A stretch of 64,000 nt of DNA from Chryseobacterium sp. 6424 (GTDB lineage: Bacteria; Bacteroidota; Bacteroidia; Flavobacteriales; Weeksellaceae), in NCBI RefSeq assembly GCF_003692615.1, contig NZ_CP023540.1, positions 2,170,001 to 2,234,000 of the forward strand, read 5' to 3'. Within the stretch, counting starts at the first letter, position 1. Every line of letters starts with the position of its first letter. Of this stretch, positions 1-7,631 are shown one piece after another. The notes beneath the pieces are model-generated. The model saw only the letters and a program-made list of their open reading frames with translations, was not told the DNA's origin and did no database searches. The position numbers were made by a program, and so were the translations under genes.

Positions 1-274
1 ATTTTTCTGCTTCTTTCATAAGCATAGGTATTGCGAAAGCGAGCAGCGCCAGATCATCAAGCACCCCAATCCCCGGCAACCAGTCTGGGATAATATCAAT
101 TGGGGAAACCAAATACAGCAATACGAGGCCGGGCAACACTACATTTTTATATTCGGGCCGATAGCCACCTGCTGACATCACCGATTTCACCATTCTTACA
201 ATTACCGGAATTTTCGCAATAAATCCTTTGTGTTTAAAGGCTTCTTTGGCCAAAGCAATTTTCGAGAGTTTCAT
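1..274 (-). CDS. DUF1232 (YkvA-type) small membrane protein, 3' end cut by window edge
   Basis: The minus strand is open from an ATG at 274 to the window edge, giving 91 residues without a stop. The segment VSPIDIIPDWLPGIGVLDD is the hallmark of the DUF1232/YkvA family, whose members are small proteins with one or two hydrophobic segments and no agreed biochemical role. A hydrophobic stretch (VVLPGLVLLYLV) precedes the hallmark and another (LALLAFAIPMLM) follows it. The gene lies 69 nt downstream of the TlpA-like gene on the same strand and may be the tail of the aroC unit. The family is clear; the function is unknown and the C-terminus is not in the window. Confidence 0.8.
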   Translation of the reverse strand, partial: MKLSKIALAKEAFKHKGFIAKIPVIVRMVKSVMSAGGYRPEYKNVVLPGLVLLYLVSPIDIIPDWLPGIGVLDDLALLAFAIPMLMKEAEK

Positions 275-343
275 TTATCGTGTTTATATTTTAGCAAACA
301 GCATTCGCAAAATCTGTACCGTGAAATAATAAATTATGTTAAA

Positions 344-895
344 TTACTTAGTAACGTTATCGATAAATTCGTTGACGGATTTGCTGTTCCAATCCTTTGA
401 CGCATCTTCTTTAAGCAAGATCCTGCCATTTTTATCCAATAGAAAAGTGGTAGGGAAAGCTTTAGGCAAAATATTCTTGGAAACCGGGCTCTGTGCTATA
501 TAAACTGGCGCGGTGTAATTGTTTTCTTTCAGGAATTTCACCACCGTGTCTTCCTGGTCTTGCATAGCAATCAGTACAAACTCGATCTGCCCTTTTCTGT
601 TTTCATACAGTTGCTGTATCGTAGGCCATTCTTCGCGACATGGCGGGCACCAGGTTCCCCAGAAATTAAGGAAAACCAGTTTATCTCCTTTCAAATTTTT
701 CAGGTTGGTACTGGGTACATTGATGCCTTTCAGTTCTACATCGTAATCAGAATCTTGTAACGTTACCGCATTCTCTATCGCTGCTATCGGGAAAAACAGG
801 TCTTTAATCTTCAGTTTAACCGACGGAAACAGGTAAAGCACGGCCACGAAAACGACAGCGATGATGTAAAAAATATTCTTTCTTAAAAATGTCAT
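344..895 (-). CDS. TlpA-like membrane-anchored thioredoxin
   Basis: The 183-residue protein has an N-terminal hydrophobic anchor (about residues 8-23) followed by a redoxin/TlpA fold. The active-site motif WCPPC falls at residues 82-86 in the context FLNFWGTWCPPCREEWP, typical of periplasmic thiol-disulfide reductases of the TlpA/ResA group. These reduce disulfides in exported proteins or act in cytochrome c maturation; the exact substrate cannot be read from sequence. Its start lies 1 nt past the stop of the upstream thioredoxin-like gene, so the two are almost certainly cotranscribed and probably translationally coupled. Confidence is high for family and low for substrate. Confidence 0.85.
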   Translation of the reverse strand: MTFLRKNIFYIIAVVFVAVLYLFPSVKLKIKDLFFPIAAIENAVTLQDSDYDVELKGINVPSTNLKNLKGDKLVFLNFWGTWCPPCREEWPTIQQLYENRKGQIEFVLIAMQDQEDTVVKFLKENNYTAPVYIAQSPVSKNILPKAFPTTFLLDKNGRILLKEDASKDWNSKSVNEFIDNVTK

Positions 896-896
896 G

Positions 897-1457
897 TCAA
901 ATGAGGTTTAAAATTTCTTCAATGGCATCTTTACCACGGTTTTTGGCGTAATAGACCTGAAGGTCGTTATAAAATACTTCGCGGGGGTACACAGTTTCGT
1001 TTTCTTTAAATTTTTTCAGAAGCTCTACCCCATATTTTGGGCGTGGCCCCCAAGTGTTTCTTACAGTAAAGTCTTCACTAAGAATCAATACTTTCGGGAT
1101 CGACTGTGTACCGTTGGTTAGAAACTGGTCAATAAGTGTAACGTCTGCGTCTCTTAAAAAAACTTTCACTTCGATGCCTGCAGCTTCAAAAAACTTCGCG
1201 ACTGCGGGTACTGTCGCGCTGGCGTCCCCACACCAAGGCTCGGAAATGATAAGAATTTTACCCTTAAATTGTTTGTTTTTCACCTCCTCAAGGTGTTCTG
1301 GTTCTATGCTGAAGGTTTTCAGGGTTCTTTCCATGCGGTGCAAGCCGAGTTCGTAGTAAGTGAAATACTCGTCGGTATTTGCGGTTTGCTGTACGCGTTT
1401 TTCGGCTTCCTGCATGTACTCATTAAACGTGAGGGCCTGATTCCAATATTTTTCCAT
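897..1457 (-). CDS. Thioredoxin-family protein with a single active-site cysteine
   Basis: A cytoplasmic protein of 186 residues with no signal peptide. The central part (GKILIISEPWCGDAS, cysteine at about residue 76) matches a thioredoxin-like fold group common in Bacteroidota and Firmicutes in which the usual CxxC is reduced to CGDA. With only one active-site cysteine it cannot be a classical dithiol reductase; a monothiol role or a bacillithiol/peroxide-linked role is possible but is inference. The gene begins 17 nt after the aroC stop and ends 1 nt before the TlpA-like start, so it sits in the middle of a tight unit. Confidence 0.75.
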   Translation of the reverse strand: MEKYWNQALTFNEYMQEAEKRVQQTANTDEYFTYYELGLHRMERTLKTFSIEPEHLEEVKNKQFKGKILIISEPWCGDASATVPAVAKFFEAAGIEVKVFLRDADVTLIDQFLTNGTQSIPKVLILSEDFTVRNTWGPRPKYGVELLKKFKENETVYPREVFYNDLQVYYAKNRGKDAIEEILNLI

Positions 1458-1474
1458 ATTCTGGTATGCTATAT

Positions 1475-2536
1475 TTATATTTTTCTCAATTTATTAATCA
1501 TGTATAGATCTGCCAGCACAAAAGCGGCCAGATTCTCCACAATAGGTACGGCACGCGGCAATACACACGGATCGTGGCGGCCTTTCCCTTCTACTGTAAC
1601 GGCATTGCTGTATTTATCTACACTTTGCTGTGGTCGCAGGATTGTCGCCACCGGTTTAAAAGCCACCCGGAAATACACATCCATGCCATTTGAAATTCCG
1701 CCCTGTATTCCCCCTGAAAGGTTGGTTTGGGTGGTAAAATCTGTATTAAAGAGATCATTGTGGGCCTTCCCTGTCATTTTCGCGCCGCAAAATCCGCTGC
1801 CATATTCAAATCCTTTGGCTGCATTAATATTCATCATCGCTTTGGCCAGTTCTGCCTGTAACTTGCCAAAAACGGGTTCGCCGATGCCTACTGGCAGGTT
1901 TTTGATGACACAGGTGATGGTTCCGCCAATGGTGTTGCCTTCTTTTTTGATTTCCCTGATGCGGGCAATCATTTTTTCGGCGGTTTTCGGGTCCGGGCAG
2001 CGCACCTCATTGGATTCTGTATTCCGGAAATCGAGTTCCTGATATGGCTTTTCACAGAAAATCTCGCCCACAGATGATACATAAGCATGTATTTCTACCT
2101 CCTCAGGAAGTAGCTGTTTGGCCAGGCTGCCGGCCACCACCCAATTCACCGTCTCGCGTGCTGAGGATTTGCCACCGCCGCGGTAATCGCGCAGCCCGAA
2201 TTTTTGGTCATACGTAAAATCTGCATGGCTCGGGCGATAGGCTTGGGCGATGTGGTCGTAATCGCGGGATTTCTGGTTTTCATTCTCTATTATAAAACCA
2301 ATGGGCGTGCCTGTGGTTCTACCCTCAAAAATACCGGACAGAAACTGCACAACATCACCCTCTTTCCGCTGGGTAACAATGGCTGACTGGCCAGGTTTCC
2401 GGCGGTTGAGCTCATGCTGAACAGCCTCAAAATCCACCTGCAAACCCGCAGGGAAATTATGGATGATGCCACCATAAGCTGGGCCGTGGCTCTCACCGAA
2501 GGTGGTAAGTGTAATGAAATTCCCTAATGTGAACAT
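1475..2536 (-). CDS. aroC: Chorismate synthase
   Basis: The product is 353 residues, normal for AroC. It converts 5-enolpyruvylshikimate-3-phosphate to chorismate using reduced FMN, the last step of the common aromatic pathway, in the cytoplasm. Signature segments are visible: [18 protein letters not shown] at the N-terminus, FRPSHAD-like [23 protein letters not shown] and [12 protein letters not shown]. The gene is 48 nt downstream of a membrane-protein gene and 17 nt upstream of a thioredoxin-like gene, all on the minus strand, suggesting one operon although the neighbours have no known link to aromatic synthesis. Confidence 0.97.
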   Translation of the reverse strand: MFTLGNFITLTTFGESHGPAYGGIIHNFPAGLQVDFEAVQHELNRRKPGQSAIVTQRKEGDVVQFLSGIFEGRTTGTPIGFIIENENQKSRDYDHIAQAYRPSHADFTYDQKFGLRDYRGGGKSSARETVNWVVAGSLAKQLLPEEVEIHAYVSSVGEIFCEKPYQELDFRNTESNEVRCPDPKTAEKMIARIREIKKEGNTIGGTITCVIKNLPVGIGEPVFGKLQAELAKAMMNINAAKGFEYGSGFCGAKMTGKAHNDLFNTDFTTQTNLSGGIQGGISNGMDVYFRVAFKPVATILRPQQSVDKYSNAVTVEGKGRHDPCVLPRAVPIVENLAAFVLADLYMINKLRKI

Positions 2537-2584
2537 GTTACAAAGTTATGATTTGGGCGCGGTATATGAAAGCCTGCCGGCAAA

Positions 2585-4213
2585 TTATTGACCGCTGTTA
2601 AATTGCTGTATAATCTGCTGGAGCTGCTTCTTTTCCTGTGGGCTCATGGCTCTCCAGACAAAGCCCTGCTGAAGACCTTCACCTATCAGCTGTGGGAAAA
2701 TACCAGCATTGAGATTTTGCTGAAGATAGAGCGGTGATATGGCAGGAAGCGGTGTATCAAACGAAAACGGATATCCCTGAACTACATGGAATTGCAGATT
2801 ACCTATTTGGTGGGTTTTAAATTCATTCAGTTCAAAGATACGGGGTTTAAGCCACTGGTCTGCTTGTGCTCCGGTCATGAAACTCCCTAATCTAAAGGTG
2901 GGGAATATGTTTATGACCAGTTTCGGGAATGAAAAAAAAACACCTACCAGTAATGAGAAACCTAAAAAAACGAAAAAGGCCAGTTTCTTCGAGATGAGGT
3001 GATGAAACATTACAAATCCTATAACAAAAAAAACATCCAAGAAAAAGCGGTATTGCGCCGAAAATGTAAGCACTAAAGCGACCTTCACCAATATTGTCAC
3101 CATTAGAAACCTGTGGATTGTTGATTTACTCCGAAGGCAAAAAACAAAGAAAACCACCAGACTCAGGATAAGAGAAATATGAATAAACCCTTTAATCCCC
3201 GGAAGGAAAAGCCATTTAATTACAGTTTCTGAGAGACTGAACCCAGAGATTTCAGCAAAAGTATATTGCAGATCATAGGTCTTCATCATTGCCATTTCGG
3301 CAGAATCCTGCAATATTGCCGGATGTGGCTTCCATGAAAGTCCAAAATCAAACATTTGTACCGGAAAAAACGGGTAACCAAAAACCCAGCTATTCTTCAG
3401 CACAAAAATAAGTAATACCAAAAGTCCCGGTATTAAATGCGGCAACCCCCACTTTTTATGGAGAAACATATAACCGAAAACAAATATCGGCAGCCAAACA
3501 ACAGTAGGCTTCAAGCAGAAGACAAATACCGCAAACGCAAAAAGCCAGGTATAGCTTCGGTTACCGTGTAAGATTTCCTGCAGCAGGATCAAGGAAAAGA
3601 CGATTGCTGGCAAATCAGGCGACGGCGACTGTACAAACAAGAATAAAATCGGCAGAAAAAAGAGATGGATCCAGCATTTCTTTTCAAAAATATAAATAAG
3701 AAAAACACCAGCGGCCAATACATTTATCCTTAAAAAAGAATCAGAAAAATGCGAGAACCCTGCCTGGAATATATGCCAGATCGACATTTGCCCTATCACC
3801 AAATCAAGATTAGCAATCCCCTTCACCATCCCGAATTGCGTCAGCCACTTGATGGTAGGAACATAATATCCGAAATGATCGAGAATGAACGGGAAACCTG
3901 CCCCAAAAAACAGGAGTATCAAAAAACTGATTGGCAACAAGATACCCGCATTTGACCACAGTTGTGAAACCGCGCGGTACCCTTTAAAATACATAAAGCA
4001 AGCCCCACCAGCAATAAGGTAAATAAGTTCTAAAAACTCATTCAAAGGCGCGACAAACGCAATCAAAGTCCACGATAATGCTACAATAAAAATCCCCCTT
4101 AGCAATGTCCCGGAAATACTGTCGTCCTTTTCTCTGCATCTCAACTGTACCAAAGCACCAAAACCCAGCAATACTGGGAAAAGAAGTAACATCGTGAAGA
4201 TCAAATAAAGCAT
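2585..4213 (-). CDS. Polytopic membrane protein, possibly GT-C-like (LIC_10190-type)
   Basis: A protein of about 542 residues with ten or more hydrophobic segments and a soluble tail of roughly 90 residues. The layout (many helices, polar loops near the N-terminal third such as FILDHFGYYVPTIKW, then a C-terminal soluble part) recalls bacterial GT-C glycosyltransferase-like membrane proteins such as the LIC_10190 family, but no catalytic signature is certain. The longest open frame starts at 4240, yet that start lies inside the terminator hairpin of the lipoprotein gene (4214-4245). The ATG at 4213 directly after the hairpin is therefore preferred and opens at once with a membrane segment. Function is unknown. 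Confidence 0.65.
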   Translation of the reverse strand: MLYLIFTMLLLFPVLLGFGALVQLRCREKDDSISGTLLRGIFIVALSWTLIAFVAPLNEFLELIYLIAGGACFMYFKGYRAVSQLWSNAGILLPISFLILLFFGAGFPFILDHFGYYVPTIKWLTQFGMVKGIANLDLVIGQMSIWHIFQAGFSHFSDSFLRINVLAAGVFLIYIFEKKCWIHLFFLPILFLFVQSPSPDLPAIVFSLILLQEILHGNRSYTWLFAFAVFVFCLKPTVVWLPIFVFGYMFLHKKWGLPHLIPGLLVLLIFVLKNSWVFGYPFFPVQMFDFGLSWKPHPAILQDSAEMAMMKTYDLQYTFAEISGFSLSETVIKWLFLPGIKGFIHISLILSLVVFFVFCLRSKSTIHRFLMVTILVKVALVLTFSAQYRFFLDVFFVIGFVMFHHLISKKLAFFVFLGFSLLVGVFFSFPKLVINIFPTFRLGSFMTGAQADQWLKPRIFELNEFKTHQIGNLQFHVVQGYPFSFDTPLPAISPLYLQQNLNAGIFPQLIGEGLQQGFVWRAMSPQEKKQLQQIIQQFNSGQ

Positions 4214-4245
4214 AAAAAAAGATTGTTTAAAAATAAACAATCTTT
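4214..4245 (-). terminator. Intrinsic terminator of the glycine-zipper lipoprotein gene
   Basis: A perfect 11-bp stem (AAAGATTGTTT with AAACAATCTTT) and a 6-nt loop are followed on the minus strand by a run of T. It lies 25 nt after the stop of the upstream lipoprotein gene and abuts the chosen start of the downstream membrane protein. Confidence 0.85.
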
Positions 4246-4270
4246 CCCTTATATTTGATTTAAATAATCC

Positions 4271-4807
4271 TTATTGAACGCGGCCATCCTTACGGTCACC
4301 AGCTCTACCAATGGTATATCCGGTAGCACCACCCACGATACCACCTACCACTGCACCAGCGGCACGGTTCCGTTTATTAATCAGCGCACCGGCTGCCGCG
4401 CCACCTACAGTACCGATAATGGTCCCTTTAGCGGCTTTACTCATGCCTTGCTTTTGTGTAGTCCCCTGTGAAGTGCCTGCGGTACTGCCCGAGCTAGCCC
4501 CTGAGCTTGAAGAATATCTTGGCGTATTATCCACATATACCGTTTTAGTTTCGCGGATCACTTGCGGTTTTGCCGCGGCTATTGCCTGTTTTGATTTACG
4601 TTCTTCCTCTATGCTATCGGCCTTACGTTGTGTTTCATAAGCCATTTTTTCTTTTTCAATAGCTAATTTCTGTCTTTCAATCTCCAGCTGCCTTGCTTGG
4701 AACTCTATTTTTTGCTGTTCTAAAGATTTCTCTGCAACTGTATTATCCTTTGTACAGGCCGTCATTAATAAAACCGACATAAACCCTGCTGTGACTATAT
4801 TTTTCAT
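4271..4807 (-). CDS. Lipoprotein with coiled coil and C-terminal glycine zipper
   Basis: A 178-residue exported lipoprotein. The lipobox LMTAC places the lipidated cysteine at residue 18. Residues about 25-75 are Gln/Glu/Lys-rich and predicted helical or coiled coil. A Ser/Gly/Thr/Gln-rich linker follows, and the C-terminal 50 residues form a glycine zipper (GTIIGTVGGAAAGALINK and GAVVGGIVGGATGYTIGR) of the YMGG-like type seen in envelope-stress and SmpA/OmlA-like proteins. Such zippers usually associate with or insert into membranes. It probably sits in the outer membrane or periplasm. Specific function is unknown. Confidence 0.8.
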   Translation of the reverse strand: MKNIVTAGFMSVLLMTACTKDNTVAEKSLEQQKIEFQARQLEIERQKLAIEKEKMAYETQRKADSIEEERKSKQAIAAAKPQVIRETKTVYVDNTPRYSSSSGASSGSTAGTSQGTTQKQGMSKAAKGTIIGTVGGAAAGALINKRNRAAGAVVGGIVGGATGYTIGRAGDRKDGRVQ

Positions 4808-4896
4808 GACAATATATTTTCGTTAATAATACTTGCTTTATGCCAAAAACAAAACCAAGTAAGCGTTAAGGAAATGTTAAAAAGTAAAAATTATAT

Positions 4897-4932
4897 TAAA
4901 AAAGCAAGACCTTCATCTGAAAATCTTGCTTT
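4897..4932 (-). terminator. Intrinsic terminator of tRNA-Cys
   Basis: The 9-bp stem AAAGCAAGA / TCTTGCTTT with a 14-nt loop is followed on the minus strand by a T run. It begins 4 nt after the tRNA-Cys 3' end. Confidence 0.85.
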
Positions 4933-4935
4933 ATG

Positions 4936-5006
4936 AGGTTCCTAGCGGATTCGAACCGCTGTAGATGGTGTTGCAGACCACTGCCTAACCACTCGGCCAA
5001 AGAACC
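4936..5006 (-). tRNA. tRNA-Cys (GCA)
   Basis: A 71-nt cloverleaf. The acceptor stem GGTTCTT/AGGAACC has one G-U pair, and the anticodon loop CTGCAAC gives anticodon GCA between a closed 5-bp stem (GTGGT/ACCAT). The T loop is TTCGAAT type. The discriminator base is U, as expected for cysteine. CCA is not encoded. Confidence 0.97.
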
Positions 5007-5017
5007 ATTTGGGTTTG

Positions 5018-5025
5018 CAAATATA
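5018..5025 (-). promoter_or_regulatory. Candidate -7 box for tRNA-Cys
   Basis: TATATTTG on the minus strand matches the Bacteroidota -7 consensus TAnnTTTG and lies 12 nt before the tRNA 5' end. No convincing -33 element was seen at 17-22 nt. Confidence 0.4.
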
Positions 5026-5111
5026 ATAATTTTTTGATATTCACCATAAAAAAATCCTTGCCTTATTATTTCGGCTTTAATCCTAAAAATATCCGCCTAT
5101 TTTAAAGTCCG

Positions 5112-5119
5112 TATTTTTG
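5112..5119 (+). promoter_or_regulatory. Candidate -7 box for the LLM oxidoreductase gene
   Basis: TATTTTTG matches TAnnTTTG and ends 18 nt before the ATG at 5138, the usual short-leader spacing in this window. A -33 element is not clear. Confidence 0.4.
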
Positions 5120-5137
5120 TACTTAAAAGTATAATAA

Positions 5138-6139
5138 ATGAAACATTTTGAACTTTCAGTTCTGGATCTGGCTCCCGTAAAGCAGAACAGGACCATCCAC
5201 GATACATTTAATGACAGCCTCGATCTTGCACGCCACGTAGAAAAACTGAAATATAAAAGGTTTTGGCTTGCAGAACATCATAACATGGCCAGTATCGCCA
5301 GTTCCGCCACTTCAGTCCTGATTGGCTTTATCGCGAACGGCACGAAGACAATCCGCGTAGGCTCTGGCGGCGTGATGCTTCCAAACCACAGTTCGCTGGT
5401 AATCGCTGAACAATTCGGGACCCTCGAAAGCCTTTTCCCAAAAAGGATAGATCTGGGCGTAGGCCGCGCGCCTGGAACTGATGGACTCACGGCAAAAGCC
5501 TTAGGACGGAACCCGATGATCATCAACGAGCAGTTCCCAAGACAAATCCAGGAGCTTCAACGGTATTTCTCGGTTGAGAACGCAAACAGTCCGGTACGTG
5601 CGATACCGGGTGAAGGTTGTAATGTCCCGATTTATGTTTTGGGATCGAGTACCGACAGCGCCTGGCTGGCTTCTGAACTTGGTCTTCCGTACGCTTTTGC
5701 AGGACATTTTGCGCCACAGATGATGGAAAGCGCGTTTGAGATCTACCGCGAAAACTACAAACCAAGCGAAGAATTCCCGGAACCTTACATTATTTCGTGT
5801 GTGAATGGTGTGGCTGCGGAAACTGATGCAGAAGCACAGAAACTTTCGAGCACGCTTTATCAAATGTTCGTCAACATCATCCGGAATGACCGCAAACCAT
5901 ACGCTCCGCCAGTGGAAGATATCGACGCGATTTGGAATCCGATGGAAAAAGCACATGTAAAAAATATGCTGCGTTATAGTTTCATTGGTAGTGAAGAATC
6001 GGTGAAGAAACAATTCGCAGATTTCCAGAAACAGTTCAGGGTGGATGAGATCATGGTGACTTCAGCGATTTATGATCATCAGGCGCGGTTGAAATCTTAT
6101 GAAATCATCAGGAAAGCCACAGACTTGCTGTTGTTGTAA
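5138..6139 (+). CDS. LLM-class flavin-dependent oxidoreductase (MsnO8-type)
   Basis: A 333-residue luciferase-like monooxygenase. The N-terminal FELSVLDLAPV, the segment FWLAEHHNMASIASS and IDLGVGRAPGTDG are typical of the MsnO8 subgroup, cytoplasmic TIM-barrel enzymes that use reduced FMN or F420-like cofactors. The physiological substrate of this subgroup is unknown. It is a single gene flanked by tRNA-Cys on the other strand and by a hairpin-rich spacer before ribB, so context does not help. Start: the ATG at 5138 follows a -7-like box and gives the expected N-terminus. Confidence 0.88.
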   Translation: MKHFELSVLDLAPVKQNRTIHDTFNDSLDLARHVEKLKYKRFWLAEHHNMASIASSATSVLIGFIANGTKTIRVGSGGVMLPNHSSLVIAEQFGTLESLFPKRIDLGVGRAPGTDGLTAKALGRNPMIINEQFPRQIQELQRYFSVENANSPVRAIPGEGCNVPIYVLGSSTDSAWLASELGLPYAFAGHFAPQMMESAFEIYRENYKPSEEFPEPYIISCVNGVAAETDAEAQKLSSTLYQMFVNIIRNDRKPYAPPVEDIDAIWNPMEKAHVKNMLRYSFIGSEESVKKQFADFQKQFRVDEIMVTSAIYDHQARLKSYEIIRKATDLLLL

Positions 6140-6196
6140 AGGTATTTCTTTTTGAAAACGGTTTTGGTAAAACGCCAAACTCCCGCGTCCCGGCTT

Positions 6197-6264
6197 GAGC
6201 GGAAATCCTTTTCTGTTGTCGCGGCGGCTTCGCCGCGCGACAACAGAAAAGATTGGGAGCGGAA
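6197..6264. repeat. Hairpin element flanked by short direct repeats
   Basis: Positions 6208-6222 and 6237-6251 form a perfect 15-bp stem, one unpaired G (6223) follows, and GCGGC-TTC-GCCGC (6224-6236) makes an inner 5-bp stem. The hairpin is flanked by GAGCGGAA copies at 6197 and 6257. It lies in the 200-nt spacer between the LLM oxidoreductase and ribB. No T run follows, so it is unlikely to be a simple terminator; a dispersed intergenic repeat is more likely. Confidence 0.6.
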
Positions 6265-6289
6265 GACGGAGGAAGACGCCCAAATAAAG

Positions 6290-6321
6290 ATTGCTGAATC
6301 CTTTAAATCTAAGTATCTTTG
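6290..6321 (+). promoter_or_regulatory. ribB promoter
   Basis: ATTG (6290-6293), 20 nt, then TATCTTTG (6314-6321) fits the Bacteroidota -33/-7 pattern. The ATG at 6341 would follow a leader of about a dozen nucleotides, which leaves no room for an FMN riboswitch. Confidence 0.65.
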
Positions 6322-6340
6322 CACCATCTAAAAAAGTAAA

Positions 6341-7462
6341 ATGTCGGATATTAAACTCAATACCATTCCTGAAGCGATTGAAGACCTGAGAAACGGTAAA
6401 ATCATCATTGTGGTTGATGATGAAAACCGCGAAAATGAAGGCGACTTTCTCTCCGCTGCGGAACTTACCACCCCAGAGATCATCAACTTTATGACCATCC
6501 ATGGCCGTGGGCTTATCTGTACACCGCTGCCCGAAAAACGCTGCGACGAGCTAGGCCTCGACATCATGGTGACGCGCAGCAGCGACCCGAAAGAAACTGC
6601 TTTTACCGTTTCTGTGGATCTATTGGGTGAGGGCGTTTCGACCGGGATTTCTGCCAGCGACCGCAGCAAGACGATTCTGGCACTGATGGACGAGAACACA
6701 AAACCTACTGATTTTATGCGTCCGGGACATATTTTCCCGCTGCGTGCCAAGAAAGGTGGAGTTCTGAAAAGAGCCGGCCACACCGAAGCTGCGATTGATT
6801 TAACCAAACTTGCGGGCCTCAAAGAAGGTGGCGTGATCTGCGAGATCATGAACGAAGACGGCTCGATGGCCAGACTTCCGGAACTGGTGGAACTGGCAAA
6901 AAAACACGACCTAAAGATCGTTTCTATTGAAGACCTCATTCATTATCAGCTTAAAAAAGGCGATCTCATTGAAAGAATCGAAGAAAGAAAAGTAAAAACA
7001 CATTACGGTGAGTTTGATTTCTATGCATTTAAAGAAACCAGTACGGATCAAATCCATTTTGCTCTTACAAAGGGTACGTGGGTTGTGGACGAGCCGGTTT
7101 TGGTGCGTGTGCAGGCATCGAACTCTTATTTTGATGTGCTGAACAGGTTGACCGCAGGTGAAAAACCTTTGCTTGAGAAAATTACAAGTATGATTAACGC
7201 CGAAGGAAAAGGCGCTTTAATCTTCATCAATAATGTATCAAATGCTGAAAATACGTTGAGGAAACTTCAGCAGTTCCTAGATTTTCAGGATGGGCAGGAG
7301 CAGCGCCCAACGCTGGCCTCGAACTACCACGATTATGGCATCGGTACGCAGATCCTGAAGAATCTTGGCATCACGAAATTCCGTGTGATCACGCAGAACG
7401 TGAATCAAAAACCTCTGGTAGGCGGCTATGATGTGGAAGTGACGGAGATGGTGCAGTTGTAG
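6341..7462 (+). CDS. ribB: 3,4-dihydroxy-2-butanone-4-phosphate synthase with degenerate GTP cyclohydrolase II-like domain
   Basis: The 373-residue protein has the RibBA layout. Residues 1 to about 203 are an intact RibB domain: the acidic metal/substrate loop DDENRENEGD (26-35), RPGHIFPLRA and AGHTEAAIDL. It makes the four-carbon precursor of riboflavin from ribulose 5-phosphate. Residues about 210-373 align in order with GTP cyclohydrolase II (ending GIGTQILKNLGI and GYDVEVTEM), but the three zinc cysteines and the catalytic RxxGRG-type loop are missing, so this half is probably not catalytic. A separate functional RibA is expected elsewhere in the genome. A terminator follows at 7478. Confidence 0.92.
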   Translation: MSDIKLNTIPEAIEDLRNGKIIIVVDDENRENEGDFLSAAELTTPEIINFMTIHGRGLICTPLPEKRCDELGLDIMVTRSSDPKETAFTVSVDLLGEGVSTGISASDRSKTILALMDENTKPTDFMRPGHIFPLRAKKGGVLKRAGHTEAAIDLTKLAGLKEGGVICEIMNEDGSMARLPELVELAKKHDLKIVSIEDLIHYQLKKGDLIERIEERKVKTHYGEFDFYAFKETSTDQIHFALTKGTWVVDEPVLVRVQASNSYFDVLNRLTAGEKPLLEKITSMINAEGKGALIFINNVSNAENTLRKLQQFLDFQDGQEQRPTLASNYHDYGIGTQILKNLGITKFRVITQNVNQKPLVGGYDVEVTEMVQL

Positions 7463-7477
7463 GAAAAAGTTAAAAGT

Positions 7478-7508
7478 AATCCTGCTTCGTTAGAGGCGGG
7501 ATTTTTTT
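7478..7508 (+). terminator. ribB intrinsic terminator
   Basis: The 8-bp stem AATCCTGC / GCGGGATT (one G-U pair) with a 10-nt loop is followed by seven T. It begins 15 nt after the ribB stop. Confidence 0.88.
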
Positions 7509-7631
7509 ATCACATCGTGTTTCAGCGATGTACTACAGATTATTTAAATCATTAAGATTTATTAAGTTTAAAGCACTTGTCCTTTAATTTTGCTATTACC
7601 GCAGATCATCATCCCAGTTTGGGTAAGACCC

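Noticed and set aside
1269..2042. A 257-codon plus-strand open frame opposite aroC and the thioredoxin-like gene
   Set aside because: It is antisense to two clear genes, shows no domain logic and has Ser/Leu-rich shadow composition.
6322..6340. FMN riboswitch before ribB
   Set aside because: The predicted leader is only about a dozen nucleotides, far too short for the FMN aptamer.
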